Assembly: GCA_903837355.1 (NCBI GenBank)
Contig: CAILUI010000122.1
Span: 53,480 to 117,479, forward strand
From: an uncultured Victivallales bacterium
GTDB lineage: Bacteria; Verrucomicrobiota; Lentisphaeria; Oligosphaerales; JAFGRS01
Reading direction: 5' to 3'
DNA: 64,000 nt
The position numbers and the translations under genes were made by a program. Below, piece after piece: positions 26,297-34,690 of this stretch. The notes under the pieces are model-generated. The model was not told the origin of the DNA. It searched no databases and saw nothing but the letters and a program-made list of their open reading frames with translations. Numbering within the stretch: the first letter of the stretch is position 1; the number at the start of each line of letters is the position of its first letter.

Positions 26297-27250
26297 ATGT
26301 ACAGGAAAGAAATCAAGATTGTTGACTGTACGGTGCGTGACGGCGGCCTGATGAACGACTGGAGGTTCCCTGACGAGTTTGTCAGAGGGGTCTACAAAGC
26401 CTGCGTGGAGGCAGGTGTCGACTACATGGAGGTCGGCTATATCAGTGACGACAGAATCATCCCGCGCGAGAGCAACGGGCCCTGGAGATTCTGCGATGAG
26501 AAGGATGTGCGCAGGATCGTCGGCGACAACCAGACCGGCACGAAACTCTCGGCCATGGTGGACATCGGCCGGGTTGACCTGAAGGCGATCCCCGAAAAGT
26601 CCGAGAGCGTGATCGACCTGATCCGCGTGGCCTGCTACATCCACCAGGTCGACAAGGCCATCCACCTTGCCGAGGCCTGCATGGATAAGGGGTACGAGGT
26701 CGCGGTCAACCTCATGGCCGTCTCGAAAGTGCAGGAACGGGCGCTCGATGAGGGCCTGCGTGATATCGCCGCCTCGAGAGTACCGACGTTCTACCTCGTC
26801 GATAGCTTCGGCAGTCTCTACGGCGAACAGATTCAGGACCTCGTGCGCAAGTACCGCAGTGCGCTACCCAACAAGACGATCGGCATTCATACCCACAACA
26901 ACATGCAGCTCGCCTTTGCGAATACCGTCACCGGTATCGTTGAGGGCTGCAACATGCTGGACGCGACTCTGCTCGGTCTGGGTCGCGGGCCCGGCAACTG
27001 CCCGCTGGAAATCCTGATCACTTACCTCAAGAACCCAAAGTACCGACTGCTGCCACTGCTCGAGGCCATCCAGACGCACCTGTTGCCGCTCCAGGAGCAG
27101 ATCAACTGGGGCTACCACATACCCTACCTGATCACGGGCGCCCTGAATGAGCACCCGAAAGTGGCCATCGAGTGGATGGGCACGGAGCGGAAGAACGATT
27201 TCGTCGCGTTCCTGAAGAGCATGTACGACAACAACGCCCTGCTCGAATGA
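26297..27250 (+). CDS. HMGL-like (DRE-TIM) aldolase
   Basis: 317 residues of the HMGL-like/DRE-TIM metallolyase superfamily, which make or break C-C bonds with a divalent metal. The strand-1 motif is DCTVRDGG (residues 10-17; the R-D pair binds metal/enolate) followed by LMNDWRF; the metal-binding H-x-H-N is GIHTHNNMQLAFAN (about residues 197-210). LGLGRGPGNCPLE and ITYLKNP follow. Length is that of the short aldolase subfamily lacking the C-terminal regulatory domain of isopropylmalate synthases. A CCGGAGAGT site precedes ATG 26297. The upstream chorismate-mutase-like micro-ORF suggests a link to aromatic metabolism, as in some Bacteroidota clusters, but the substrate is unknown. Confidence 0.85.
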   Translation: MYRKEIKIVDCTVRDGGLMNDWRFPDEFVRGVYKACVEAGVDYMEVGYISDDRIIPRESNGPWRFCDEKDVRRIVGDNQTGTKLSAMVDIGRVDLKAIPEKSESVIDLIRVACYIHQVDKAIHLAEACMDKGYEVAVNLMAVSKVQERALDEGLRDIAASRVPTFYLVDSFGSLYGEQIQDLVRKYRSALPNKTIGIHTHNNMQLAFANTVTGIVEGCNMLDATLLGLGRGPGNCPLEILITYLKNPKYRLLPLLEAIQTHLLPLQEQINWGYHIPYLITGALNEHPKVAIEWMGTERKNDFVAFLKSMYDNNALLE

Positions 27251-27290
27251 CCGCGGCGGGGGAGTCTGCCTGCTTGCCCTACAGGCTGCC

Positions 27291-27314
27291 GCCGCGGCCA
27301 TCCGGGGCCGCGGC
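27291..27314. terminator. Palindromic hairpin between convergent genes
   Basis: GCCGCGGCC-ATCCGG-GGCCGCGGC forms a 9-bp perfect stem with a six-base loop between the convergent aldolase and URO-D genes. It is symmetrical enough to work in both directions, although no T-run follows, so a Rho-independent terminator is only probable. Confidence 0.35.
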
Positions 27315-27325
27315 AGCGCCGCCGC

Positions 27326-28411
27326 TCACCGGTAGGTTCCGATGCGCAGTCCTTCGTCGACGAAGAAGCGGTAGGTAGCGTAGTCCGTGGTGGTCGGAAT
27401 CGAATGATCCGAATGCAGGATGTACCCCGAATCCTGCATGAGCACCGGGACCTTCGCCGCCAACTCGGCCCGGATGGCGGGAATATCGTTGGCCACCAGG
27501 TTGCAGGCGTCCATCCCACCAAACAGCACGATCTTATCGCCGAAATTCCGCTTGATGCGCAGCGGATCCATGCCCGCCTTGACTTCCATCACCTGCAGAC
27601 AGTCGATCCCCGCCTCGATCATACCCGGTAGCAGGGGCTCGATGAAACCGCAGGAGTGCATGATGACCTTCAGCCCCAGGCTGTGGCAGTAGTCGATGGT
27701 CTTACGGTGTCCCGGCATGACGATGTCGCGGTACATCGCCGGGGACATAAAGGGCCGGAACTTGAAGCCCATATCCTCGTAGAACCAGACGCCGTCCGGC
27801 TTCCCTTCCTCGGCGAACAGGATCTCCATCAGGCCGATGGTCAGGTCGGCGTAGGTGTTGACCATGTCCTTGACCCAATCCGGGTCCATGGCCATACCCA
27901 TGAGCATGTACTCGTGGCCGCAGATCGGATGCATCTGCTCGAAGGCGTTGACTCCGGCCCAGCAGAAGAAGCGCTGAGCCGCGGCAGCGGCCTGCTTGGC
28001 GTTGCGATAGCCTTCCACGTTGATGCGTCGGCGTTCGGGGAAGAGATGCGGCTTGATCTTCTCCTCCCAGGCGGCGCGCTCCTTGACCTCGAAATCGACG
28101 TGTTCGGGCGTGGACGAGTGCAGCTTGTGGCTGCGCATGGTGGCGTAGTTGCCGTCCTTGACCAATCGGGTTTCGTCCGTCTCCTCCAGAACGATGGGCG
28201 TAAAGTCGAGATTCGCCACGCAGTTGAAACACCAGCAGGTGCTGAGGTCGAAACCAAAGTGGGTGTCCAGGTCCTGCCCCGGCTGAATACTGCCGTCCGC
28301 CTGCCACTTCTGCAGGGTATCCCCCCAGAAGTGCTCAAACAGCCCAATGCGGTCTACCGGCTCGCGGTGGAGGATGTTGCGGATGCGTTCAACACTGGTC
28401 ATCTCAGTCAT
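27326..28411 (-). CDS. Uroporphyrinogen-decarboxylase-family (URO-D/MtaA-like) protein
   Basis: About 361 residues. The URO-D-family fold of corrinoid-dependent methyltransferases is suggested by the N-terminal ERIRNILHREPVDRIGLFEHFW, the barrel segment FYEDMGFKFRPFMSPAMYRD and the zinc-type motif VIMHSCGFIEPLLPGMIEAG. The H-x-C pair is present, but the third Cys near the C-terminus found in MtaA-like enzymes is missing: the region reads GYILHSDHSIPTTTDY, with His instead. Such proteins transfer methyl groups between methylated substrates, corrinoid proteins and cofactors; no corrinoid protein is in the window. ATG 28411, with GAGG about 10 bases upstream, is preferred over GTG 28420. Confidence 0.8.
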   Translation of the reverse strand: MTEMTSVERIRNILHREPVDRIGLFEHFWGDTLQKWQADGSIQPGQDLDTHFGFDLSTCWCFNCVANLDFTPIVLEETDETRLVKDGNYATMRSHKLHSSTPEHVDFEVKERAAWEEKIKPHLFPERRRINVEGYRNAKQAAAAAQRFFCWAGVNAFEQMHPICGHEYMLMGMAMDPDWVKDMVNTYADLTIGLMEILFAEEGKPDGVWFYEDMGFKFRPFMSPAMYRDIVMPGHRKTIDYCHSLGLKVIMHSCGFIEPLLPGMIEAGIDCLQVMEVKAGMDPLRIKRNFGDKIVLFGGMDACNLVANDIPAIRAELAAKVPVLMQDSGYILHSDHSIPTTTDYATYRFFVDEGLRIGTYR

Positions 28412-28573
28412 GGATTCCACGCCTCATGGTTGGGGCCCGGCGACGTCGCTGCAGTCACGGCGCGTACCTTAGCCCCAGCCGCTGGAATGCAAGCACCGAC
28501 AGCCCGAGATCGAGGCTGGCGCGAACTGGGCAGTGAGCATATGCGGAGGAACTGTACGCGACGATGAACGCCG

Positions 28574-29473
28574 TCAGGGCGCCGCCGTCTCGGCCAGAAA
28601 GCCCTGCACCGCAGGCACAATGCGGTCATGCGCGTCCTCGAGCACATAGTGCCCCGCGTCAGCAAAGCGCTGGACTGCGGCACGAGGGAAGTAGCGCTGC
28701 CAGACCGCCAGGTAGTTCTGGTTGAAACAGAAATCCTGACCGCCCCAGCAGATGAGCATCGGCTTGTCGGCCAGCAGGTGCAGGCTCTTCTGGATCGTCG
28801 CTATCGTGTCCCACGTCGGATGGCACGACGACAACGGGATATCCTGAACAAAGCGCAGCGTCCCCACCCGGTTGCACCAGGAGTCGTAGGGATAGAGTAG
28901 GCCAGCGCGCGCGTTAGCGTCGAGCCGGTGGCCCTTCCCTACGGCCATGGTCAGCGCGGCTCGGGCAAAGCCGTTCAGGCCCCGGATGGCCAACGTCCCG
29001 AAGCCGGGAACCTTGCAGATCCGAATGCGCCACGGACAGCGGCCCAGCAGAAAGGCCGCCGTGTTCAGCACCACAATCTTCTCGATACGCTCCGGATGGC
29101 GCACGGCATAGCCCATACCGATGGCGCCACCCCAATCGTGAACCACCAGGCTTAGCCGCTTCAGACGCAGGTGATCGTTGAGCAGCAGCTCCAGGTTGGC
29201 GATGTGATCCGTCAGGCGGCAGGCGGGAGTCTGGGGCTTGTCCGACAGCCCACAACCCAGGTGGTCGGGGGCGATGGCCCGATGCGTGGGCGCCAAGCCC
29301 GTGATCAGGTGGCGGTACATGAAAGACCAGGTCGGATTGCCGTGCAACATGACGACGGCCGGGCCCGAGCCGCTGTCGACGAAATGCAGGCGCTGGCCGT
29401 GCACGTCGAGGTAGTGCGGCTCAAACGGATACTCGGACCGCCAGGCGGCGCCGGTCTTGGGATCTGAACTCAT
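28574..29473 (-). CDS. Haloalkane-dehalogenase-type alpha/beta hydrolase (OleB-like)
   Basis: 299 residues of the alpha/beta hydrolase fold with haloalkane-dehalogenase hallmarks: oxyanion/halide Asn in HGNPTWSFMYR (N46), the Asp nucleophile in VVHDWGG (D113, with W114 next to it), and the catalytic His in DAGHYVLED. The segment PDHLGCGLSDKP is especially like OleB, the beta-lactone decarboxylase of long-chain olefin biosynthesis. OleA, OleC and OleD are absent here, so the substrate is not established. A cytoplasmic location is expected because there is no signal peptide. 175 bases separate it from the TonB gene downstream; the two run in the same direction. Confidence 0.78.
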   Translation of the reverse strand: MSSDPKTGAAWRSEYPFEPHYLDVHGQRLHFVDSGSGPAVVMLHGNPTWSFMYRHLITGLAPTHRAIAPDHLGCGLSDKPQTPACRLTDHIANLELLLNDHLRLKRLSLVVHDWGGAIGMGYAVRHPERIEKIVVLNTAAFLLGRCPWRIRICKVPGFGTLAIRGLNGFARAALTMAVGKGHRLDANARAGLLYPYDSWCNRVGTLRFVQDIPLSSCHPTWDTIATIQKSLHLLADKPMLICWGGQDFCFNQNYLAVWQRYFPRAAVQRFADAGHYVLEDAHDRIVPAVQGFLAETAAP

Positions 29474-29648
29474 GTCGGCCTGTGCTCACGCGGTGAGCTC
29501 TGCGAGCGCCAGCGGGGCATACCCAGGGCCCTCGGGCGCAGGCCTCCCGCATCGTTCCGCGGTAATATATCCACCCGCCAACGAAACGCCACGCGGCAGA
29601 GGCGCGATAAACCGTCGGAGCGCGCGCGGAGCGGCCCGCGAGCGGCGG

Positions 29649-30614
29649 TCAGCGCAGGCAGTAGGTGACCGGCAGGATGAGCGCAAGCTCACGACCCGGA
29701 GCCGGTGCGAACGGCGAGGCCCTACGCACCGCGTCCACGGCGCTGCGGTCAAGCGCCAGGAAGCCAGAGCTCACGACTACCCGGACGTCGTGTGCCCGCC
29801 CGTCCGCGGCCAGCCTGAAAGACACCGACACGTTCCCCTCCCAGCCCCTGATCCGAGCCCGGAGTGGGTAACTGATGAACCGGCGCAAGTGCTCCGCGAA
29901 GGCGCGAGTGTCCACCGCCGAGGCGCCACCACCCATCCCCCCTGGACCGTCGCCGCTGCCGGTGCCGGTGCCGCCAGTGCCACCGGAACCGGTACCCTCT
30001 CCCACGCCGCTGCCAACCCCACCGCCCGCCCCGGCCGCACTACCCATCCCCGCACCGCTGCCAAGACCGCTGCCGCCCCCCGGTTGGCCGAGAGCGACCG
30101 GCGCGCCCTCGCCGTCAGCCTGCGCCGCAACCGCCGAAGCCAAGGGCTGCCCGGCAGCGCCTCCAGCCGAAGAGCCGCCAGCCGGTGCCGGCGGCGGCGG
30201 GACCGGGGGCACGGGCGCAGTCCGCTGGACCGCCTCTGCCGGCGGCGGCGGTTCCGGCGGCACCACCGGCTCCGGCTTCGGCGGCACCACCGGCTCCGGC
30301 TTCGGCGGCACCACCGGCGGCGCTTCCGGCGGCACCACCGGCTCCGGCTTCGGCGGCACCACCGGCTCCAGCTTCGGCGGCACCACCGGCGGCGGTTCCG
30401 GCGGCACGACGGGCACCGGCTTTGGTGGCGGTACCACCGCGGCTGGCGCCGCCGCTGCGAACTCACTCACGGCGAGTACGCCTGGCAGGAGGGACATCTC
30501 GAGGGACACGCTGAACACGGGCGGGGAAAGCGTGGCCACCCCGGCCCAGACCCCAAGCAGCACGGCCGCATGGATCGCCGCGGAAACCAACGCTGCAAGC
30601 CCGATACGCCTCAT
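29649..30614 (-). CDS. TonB-family energy transducer with Pro/Lys/Glu repeat linker
   Basis: 321 residues. One N-terminal membrane anchor (MRRIGLAALVSAAIHAAVLL) is followed by a proline-rich linker of seven 8-residue units (PVVPPKPE and variants), a Gly/Ser-rich stretch, and a C-terminal TonB domain (YPLRARIRGWEGNVSVSFRL ... SVDAVRRASPFAP-like). TonB proteins carry proton-motive-force energy to outer-membrane receptors. The frame is open to GTG 30719, directly after the stop of the upstream TonB-like gene, but the ATG at 30614 gives a normal anchor. No ExbB/ExbD or outer-membrane receptor is in the window, so this pair may serve a receptor elsewhere. Confidence 0.82.
   Translation of the reverse strand: MRRIGLAALVSAAIHAAVLLGVWAGVATLSPPVFSVSLEMSLLPGVLAVSEFAAAAPAAVVPPPKPVPVVPPEPPPVVPPKLEPVVPPKPEPVVPPEAPPVVPPKPEPVVPPKPEPVVPPEPPPPAEAVQRTAPVPPVPPPPAPAGGSSAGGAAGQPLASAVAAQADGEGAPVALGQPGGGSGLGSGAGMGSAAGAGGGVGSGVGEGTGSGGTGGTGTGSGDGPGGMGGGASAVDTRAFAEHLRRFISYPLRARIRGWEGNVSVSFRLAADGRAHDVRVVVSSGFLALDRSAVDAVRRASPFAPAPGRELALILPVTYCLR
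30246..30413 (-). repeat. Seven tandem 24-bp coding repeats in the TonB linker
   Basis: Seven 24-bp units encode PVVPPEPP, PVVPPKPE, PVVPPKLE and related octapeptides. The units are nearly identical at the DNA level (for example GGCTCCGGCTTCGGCGGCAC), so slippage or recombination may change the linker length between strains. Confidence 0.9.
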
Positions 30615-30719
30615 GGCCCAATCCCGCCTGGCCAACTGCCGGAGCCCGGCAGTCGGCCTGCTGCATACCCAGCCCACCCCGTGGCAGACCCCTGCCCACC
30701 GCCGGCCGAGTTTCGACAC

Positions 30720-32045
30720 TTACCCACGCCCGACCGCATCCAGCCCAAACCGCACCTCGATGGTCTTGACCCGTTCCGTGAACCCGAACGACGCTGGGGC
30801 CGGCAACCGTCGCAGGCTGCGCATCAGCGCTTCGACACTGGCATTCATAGCCGTGTTGCCGCTCGGCCGACTGAGCTGGAAGGCCGTGATCGTGCCGTCG
30901 AAGCGCAACGTAATCCTGACCCCGACGGTCGGGTTGCCACCCCCGACATCGTCCCGGGATGGCGGTACCCAGGCTTCGTAGAGTGCGGCGCCTATGGCGG
31001 TGTAGAAAGGGTCACCGAGGCCACTGCCGGGGCCACTGCCCTCGCCGCGACCGGCACCCCTGCCACCGCCGCTGCCACCGCCGCCGTCGCCGTGGCCGCC
31101 GCCCGCACCGTGCCCCGTGCCACCCCCACCCTCTCCACGACCACTAGCCGAATCGCGACCATTGCCTGAGCCGCCACCTACGCCCCGGCCCCGCCCACCG
31201 CCGCTCCCATCAGCGCCCGTGCCATCGCCGAGGCCCTGCAAGCCACTGAGGAGGCGCTGCCGGATCTGGTCTGCACTGACGGGAGGCCGGGACCCGGCAG
31301 CGCCGACGCCGGCGCCGACGCTGCCGCTGCCGGCAACCCCCTTCACGCTAGACGCAGGGATCGAGCGGACTCCCCGGCGGATGCGTTCCAGGCGCTCCTC
31401 CTGCGTCTCCTTCGTTTGGGCAACGGCATTCCCTGAGGCCGGGGCCCGGGCGGCGGACTTGGGGTCGGCCGGCGGCACCTTGACATTGGCCTCCTGCGGC
31501 ACTGGCGCCTTCCCAGGAAGCACCTCGGCGGCCACGCTGGGGGGGCCTGTGGGCGACTGCTGGGTAGCGACCACGGCCGGCGGCGGACTTGCTGGAACTG
31601 GCGAGCGAGGCGGACTGGGGGTCGCGACCGGCGGCGGCCGGCTTGGCGGAACCGCGGAACCGGCCTGGGTGGGTGGAACCCGCGGCGGCCCAGGCGCTTT
31701 GGCCACCCGCCGTGGCGGCTCTGGAGTGAGGTCGCTGACGTCCCGCACGACGGGGGCGGTTGTGGCGGCTGCGGACGGGCTGCCGCCGCCCGCACGGCCG
31801 GCGCCACCACCGGAAGCGGCGCCACCACGACCCGCCGACGACGAACCTCCCGCACTCCCGCCGCCACCCATCAGCATCTCGATCGGCGGCGGCCTCGGTT
31901 CCGGCCGCGCCATGATCCTGCTGGCGAAGAACAGCATGCCAACCACGTAGGCATGGATGACCAGCGACCAGTATGTGCCTTTGAGTAGATTGTGCACGGA
32001 CTGACGCTCAGCGCTGATACGCACCCAGACACCCACCGCCGCCAC
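30720..32045 (-). CDS. TonB/TolA-like envelope protein with Gly-rich linker
   Basis: 441 residues: an N-terminal membrane segment (LLKGTYWSLVIHAYVVGMLF), a Pro/Ala and Gly/Ser-rich spacer of about 300 residues including IEMLMGGGGSAG and HGAGGGHGDGGG, and a C-terminal TonB-type domain (AIGAALYEAWVPPSRDDVG ... VGVRITLRFDGTITAFQLS). It resembles TonB or TolA bridging proteins. The start is a GTG at 32045 without an obvious ribosome site. The next gene begins immediately after its stop, so the two TonB-type proteins form a tandem pair. The promoter-like pair TTGGCC - 16 bp - TACAGT lies about 30 bases upstream. Confidence 0.65.
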   Translation of the reverse strand: MAAVGVWVRISAERQSVHNLLKGTYWSLVIHAYVVGMLFFASRIMARPEPRPPPIEMLMGGGGSAGGSSSAGRGGAASGGGAGRAGGGSPSAAATTAPVVRDVSDLTPEPPRRVAKAPGPPRVPPTQAGSAVPPSRPPPVATPSPPRSPVPASPPPAVVATQQSPTGPPSVAAEVLPGKAPVPQEANVKVPPADPKSAARAPASGNAVAQTKETQEERLERIRRGVRSIPASSVKGVAGSGSVGAGVGAAGSRPPVSADQIRQRLLSGLQGLGDGTGADGSGGGRGRGVGGGSGNGRDSASGRGEGGGGTGHGAGGGHGDGGGGSGGGRGAGRGEGSGPGSGLGDPFYTAIGAALYEAWVPPSRDDVGGGNPTVGVRITLRFDGTITAFQLSRPSGNTAMNASVEALMRSLRRLPAPASFGFTERVKTIEVRFGLDAVGRG

Positions 32046-32072
32046 TCACCGGAATGTAAGACCCGAACCGCC

Positions 32073-32100
32073 ACTGTACCAACCTGATTCAGGGGGCCAA
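32073..32100 (-). promoter_or_regulatory. Promoter-like pair upstream of the TonB tandem
   Basis: On the minus strand TTGGCC and TACAGT are separated by 16 bases, reading toward the TonB-like gene at 32045. It fits a weak sigma-70 promoter for the tandem TonB pair. Confidence 0.4.
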
Positions 32101-32235
32101 AAATGCTGCCGGGCGCGCAGGCAAACGCGGACGCCGGCGCTACAGTCACGCCCGTCCGGGAAGGCAACCAACGGCGCCTCCTCCGGACACGGCGTGGAAC
32201 CGCACCGCAGCGACGGCAGGGTGGAGTGGCAAGGC

Positions 32236-32895
32236 ATGGATGTCATCAAACAGATCGTGGACTACTTCCTGCATCTTGACCGGTACCTGGCCCAGGTGAT
32301 CAACGCCTGCGGGCTGTGGACCTACGGAGTGCTTTTCGCCATCGTCTTCTGCGAAACGGGCCTGGTGATCCTGCCCTTCCTGCCCGGCGATTCCCTGCTC
32401 TTCGCCGCCGGTGCCCTGACCGCGACCACCTCACTGCAACTGGGCTGGATGGTGGTCCTGCTCAGCGTCGCGGCGATCATCGGCGACGCGGTCAACTACG
32501 CGATCGGGTACTATGCCGGGAGGAAGATCCTGGAGAGCCACACGCGCCTAGTGCGGAAAGAGCACCTCGACCGCACTCACGAGTTCTTCGAAAAGCACGG
32601 CAAGATGACCATTATCCTGGCCCGCTTCGTACCCATCATCCGGACTTTCGCTCCCTTCGTGGCCGGCCTGGGCAAGATGACGTACGCGGAGTTCGCACTC
32701 TACAACGTCACCGGCGGCATCCTCTGGGTGTCGCTGTTTGTCATGGGCGGCCGCCTGTTCGGCCAGAACCGTTTCGTCAAGGACCACTTCTCGGTGGTCA
32801 TCCTTGCGATCGTGTTCCTCTCGGTGCTCCCGATCGTCTATGAGGTGGTTCGGCAATGGCGATCGTCGCGCCAGGGCAGCGCGACCAGCACCTGA
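32236..32895 (+). CDS. DedA-family membrane protein
   Basis: 219 residues with about five membrane segments. Family hallmarks are FLPGDSLLFAAGALTATTSL, the helix pair GDAVNYAIGYYAGR and the conserved basic/proline segment FVPIIRTFAPFVAGLGKMTY. DedA proteins support membrane phospholipid (undecaprenyl-phosphate/phosphatidylglycerol-type) recycling and proton-motive-force maintenance in the cytoplasmic membrane. GGAG nine bases upstream supports ATG 32236 (MDVIKQ) over the in-frame ATG at 32194. It diverges from the TonB pair and precedes the TRAP genes by about 220 bases. Confidence 0.9.
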   Translation: MDVIKQIVDYFLHLDRYLAQVINACGLWTYGVLFAIVFCETGLVILPFLPGDSLLFAAGALTATTSLQLGWMVVLLSVAAIIGDAVNYAIGYYAGRKILESHTRLVRKEHLDRTHEFFEKHGKMTIILARFVPIIRTFAPFVAGLGKMTYAEFALYNVTGGILWVSLFVMGGRLFGQNRFVKDHFSVVILAIVFLSVLPIVYEVVRQWRSSRQGSATST

Positions 32896-32968
32896 ACCGC
32901 GGCCGCGACCGATGCTCCTGCCCCCCCTTGCTGACGGCTAACCTGCACCCGCAGAAAACGCATCTGGC

Positions 32969-32996
32969 TTGCAGGGTCCCGCGAGTACCCTATATT
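32969..32996 (+). promoter_or_regulatory. Promoter-like pair upstream of the TRAP operon
   Basis: TTGCAG - 16 bp - TATATT lies 119 bases before the start of the DctP-like gene. It matches the form seen before metK and the Gfo/Idh gene. Confidence 0.5.
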
Positions 32997-33114
32997 CCTG
33001 CTTTTCTGGTCCGAGACTGGGCCTGGTGCGGCGATGGATCAGTCCCGAGCCTTAACGGGGGGCCGATCCGGGGATGGCGCGGCTCGCGTAGGTACGAGAA
33101 AGAGGAGTACTGCC

Positions 33115-34137
33115 ATGGCACGTATGACGTCGACGGGGCTCCGTTGTGGCGCGGCCCTTGCCTGTGTCGTTTCGTTCTGCGCCCCGTTGGCGGCGCAGGA
33201 GAAACCCATCGAACTGACGTACTCGGTCTTCTTCCCGGCCACGCACCGCAATACGGTCCTGGCGACCGAATGGGCCACAGAAATCGGGAAGCGCACGGCC
33301 GGCAAGGTGAAGATCACCGTGTTTGCCGGCGGCACCCTGACGCCCGCGGACAAGTGCTACGACGGCGTGGAGAAGGGCATCTCGGACATCGGCATGTCAG
33401 TCCTTGGCTATACTCGCGGCAAGTTCCCACTGTCCGAGGTTATCGACCTTCCCCTCGGCTACCGCAGCGGCGCCAACGCCACCGACCTCATCAACGCCTA
33501 CTATCAGAAATTCTCCCCCAAAGAATTCGGCAATGTGAAGGTCATGTATCTCCACGCTCACGGGCCGGGGTTCCTGCACACCAAGGCTCCGGTGGCCACG
33601 CTGGATGAGTTGAAGGGCAAGAAGATCCGCTGCACCGGCCTCGCGGCCAAGATCGTCACGGCACTGGGCGGAACGCCCGTGGCCATGCCGATGGGCGAGA
33701 CTTACGACGCGCTGAGTCGCGGCGTGGTGGACGGCTCGATGGGCCCACAGGAATCCCTCGAGGGCTGGCGCTGGGGCGAGGTTGTCAAGAGCTCCACCGA
33801 ATGCTATGGCGCGGCCTACTCGACCGCCTTCTTCGTGGCCATGAACAAGGCCAGGTGGGAGGCGCTGCCAGCCGACGTCCAGCAGGTCTTTGCCGCGGTC
33901 AGCGAGGAGTGGATCCCGAAGACCGGCCAGGCCTGGGATGAAATGGACAAAGCCGGCAAGGCGTTCGCCGTCGGCCGTGGCAACCGCGTGATCGCCCTCG
34001 CCACCGAGGAGAATGACAAGTGGGCCAAGGCCGTGCAGCCGATCCTCGATGCCTATGTGGAGAGCATGAAGGCCAAGGGGCTCCCGGGGGCCGAGGCACT
34101 CGCGTTCTGCCAGAGTTTCCTGCAGGCGCAGAAGTAA
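33115..34137 (+). CDS. TRAP transporter solute-binding protein (DctP-type)
   Basis: 340 residues with a signal peptide (about 1-27, ending PLAA). The mature protein has the DctP fold: YSVFFPATHRNTVLATEWA, a GKVKITVFAGGTLTPADKCYD segment of the type near the ligand carboxylate arginine, DLPLGYRSG, HAHGPGFLHTKAP and the hinge DALSRGVVDGSMGPQESLEG. Such periplasmic proteins capture organic acids (sugar acids, dicarboxylates, keto acids). RRGG-type AGGAG seven bases upstream fixes ATG 33115. It leads a three-gene TRAP operon. Confidence 0.93.
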   Translation: MARMTSTGLRCGAALACVVSFCAPLAAQEKPIELTYSVFFPATHRNTVLATEWATEIGKRTAGKVKITVFAGGTLTPADKCYDGVEKGISDIGMSVLGYTRGKFPLSEVIDLPLGYRSGANATDLINAYYQKFSPKEFGNVKVMYLHAHGPGFLHTKAPVATLDELKGKKIRCTGLAAKIVTALGGTPVAMPMGETYDALSRGVVDGSMGPQESLEGWRWGEVVKSSTECYGAAYSTAFFVAMNKARWEALPADVQQVFAAVSEEWIPKTGQAWDEMDKAGKAFAVGRGNRVIALATEENDKWAKAVQPILDAYVESMKAKGLPGAEALAFCQSFLQAQK

Positions 34138-34207
34138 CCTCCCGAAACCGGCGGCGACGGTTCTGCACAGCGCCGCCCGTTGGCGTCGGTGGCACCGGTG
34201 ATGACGT

Positions 34208-34690
34208 ATGACACGACTGCTTGAGGGCGTCCGTAAGACCACTCGGGTGCTGCATGGAATCGGGGGCGTCAGCCTGGTCTTCCTGATGGTGCTGACGGTC
34301 GTCGACGTGGTGCTGCGCACCTGCAGTCGGCCGGTTCCCGGCACCTATGAACTGGTCGGGTTCGCGGGGGCGCTGGCGATCGGCGCTGCCTTGCCGTACA
34401 CGTCCTGGGTCCGCGGGCATGTCTACGTCGACTCGCTGGTCGGTCGTCTGCCGTTGACTGGGCGGCGGGTACTCCACGTCAGCACGCGCCTGCTCGCCAT
34501 CGGCCTGTTCGTGCTGCTGGGCTGGAACCTGATTCGCTTCGGCCTCGACCTGCGCGCTTCCGGGGAGGTCTCGCCGACCCTGGAACTGCGCTTCTATCCC
34601 GTCGCCTTTGGCTTGGCGGCGGCCTGTTTCCTCCAAGTGCTGGTCCTCGGCTGCAATATCGCCGCCATCTTCCGGGGTGACTATGAGTGA
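34208..34690 (+). CDS. TRAP transporter small membrane subunit (DctQ-type)
   Basis: 160 residues and four hydrophobic segments (SLVFLMVLTVVDVVLRTCSR first). The membrane topology and position between DctP and DctM fit DctQ. The FGLAAACFLQVLVLGCNIAA helix is the last. The stop overlaps the DctM start by eight bases (ATGAGTGA), so the two are translationally coupled. The 70-base gap after dctP is short enough for one operon. Confidence 0.9.
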   Translation: MTRLLEGVRKTTRVLHGIGGVSLVFLMVLTVVDVVLRTCSRPVPGTYELVGFAGALAIGAALPYTSWVRGHVYVDSLVGRLPLTGRRVLHVSTRLLAIGLFVLLGWNLIRFGLDLRASGEVSPTLELRFYPVAFGLAAACFLQVLVLGCNIAAIFRGDYE

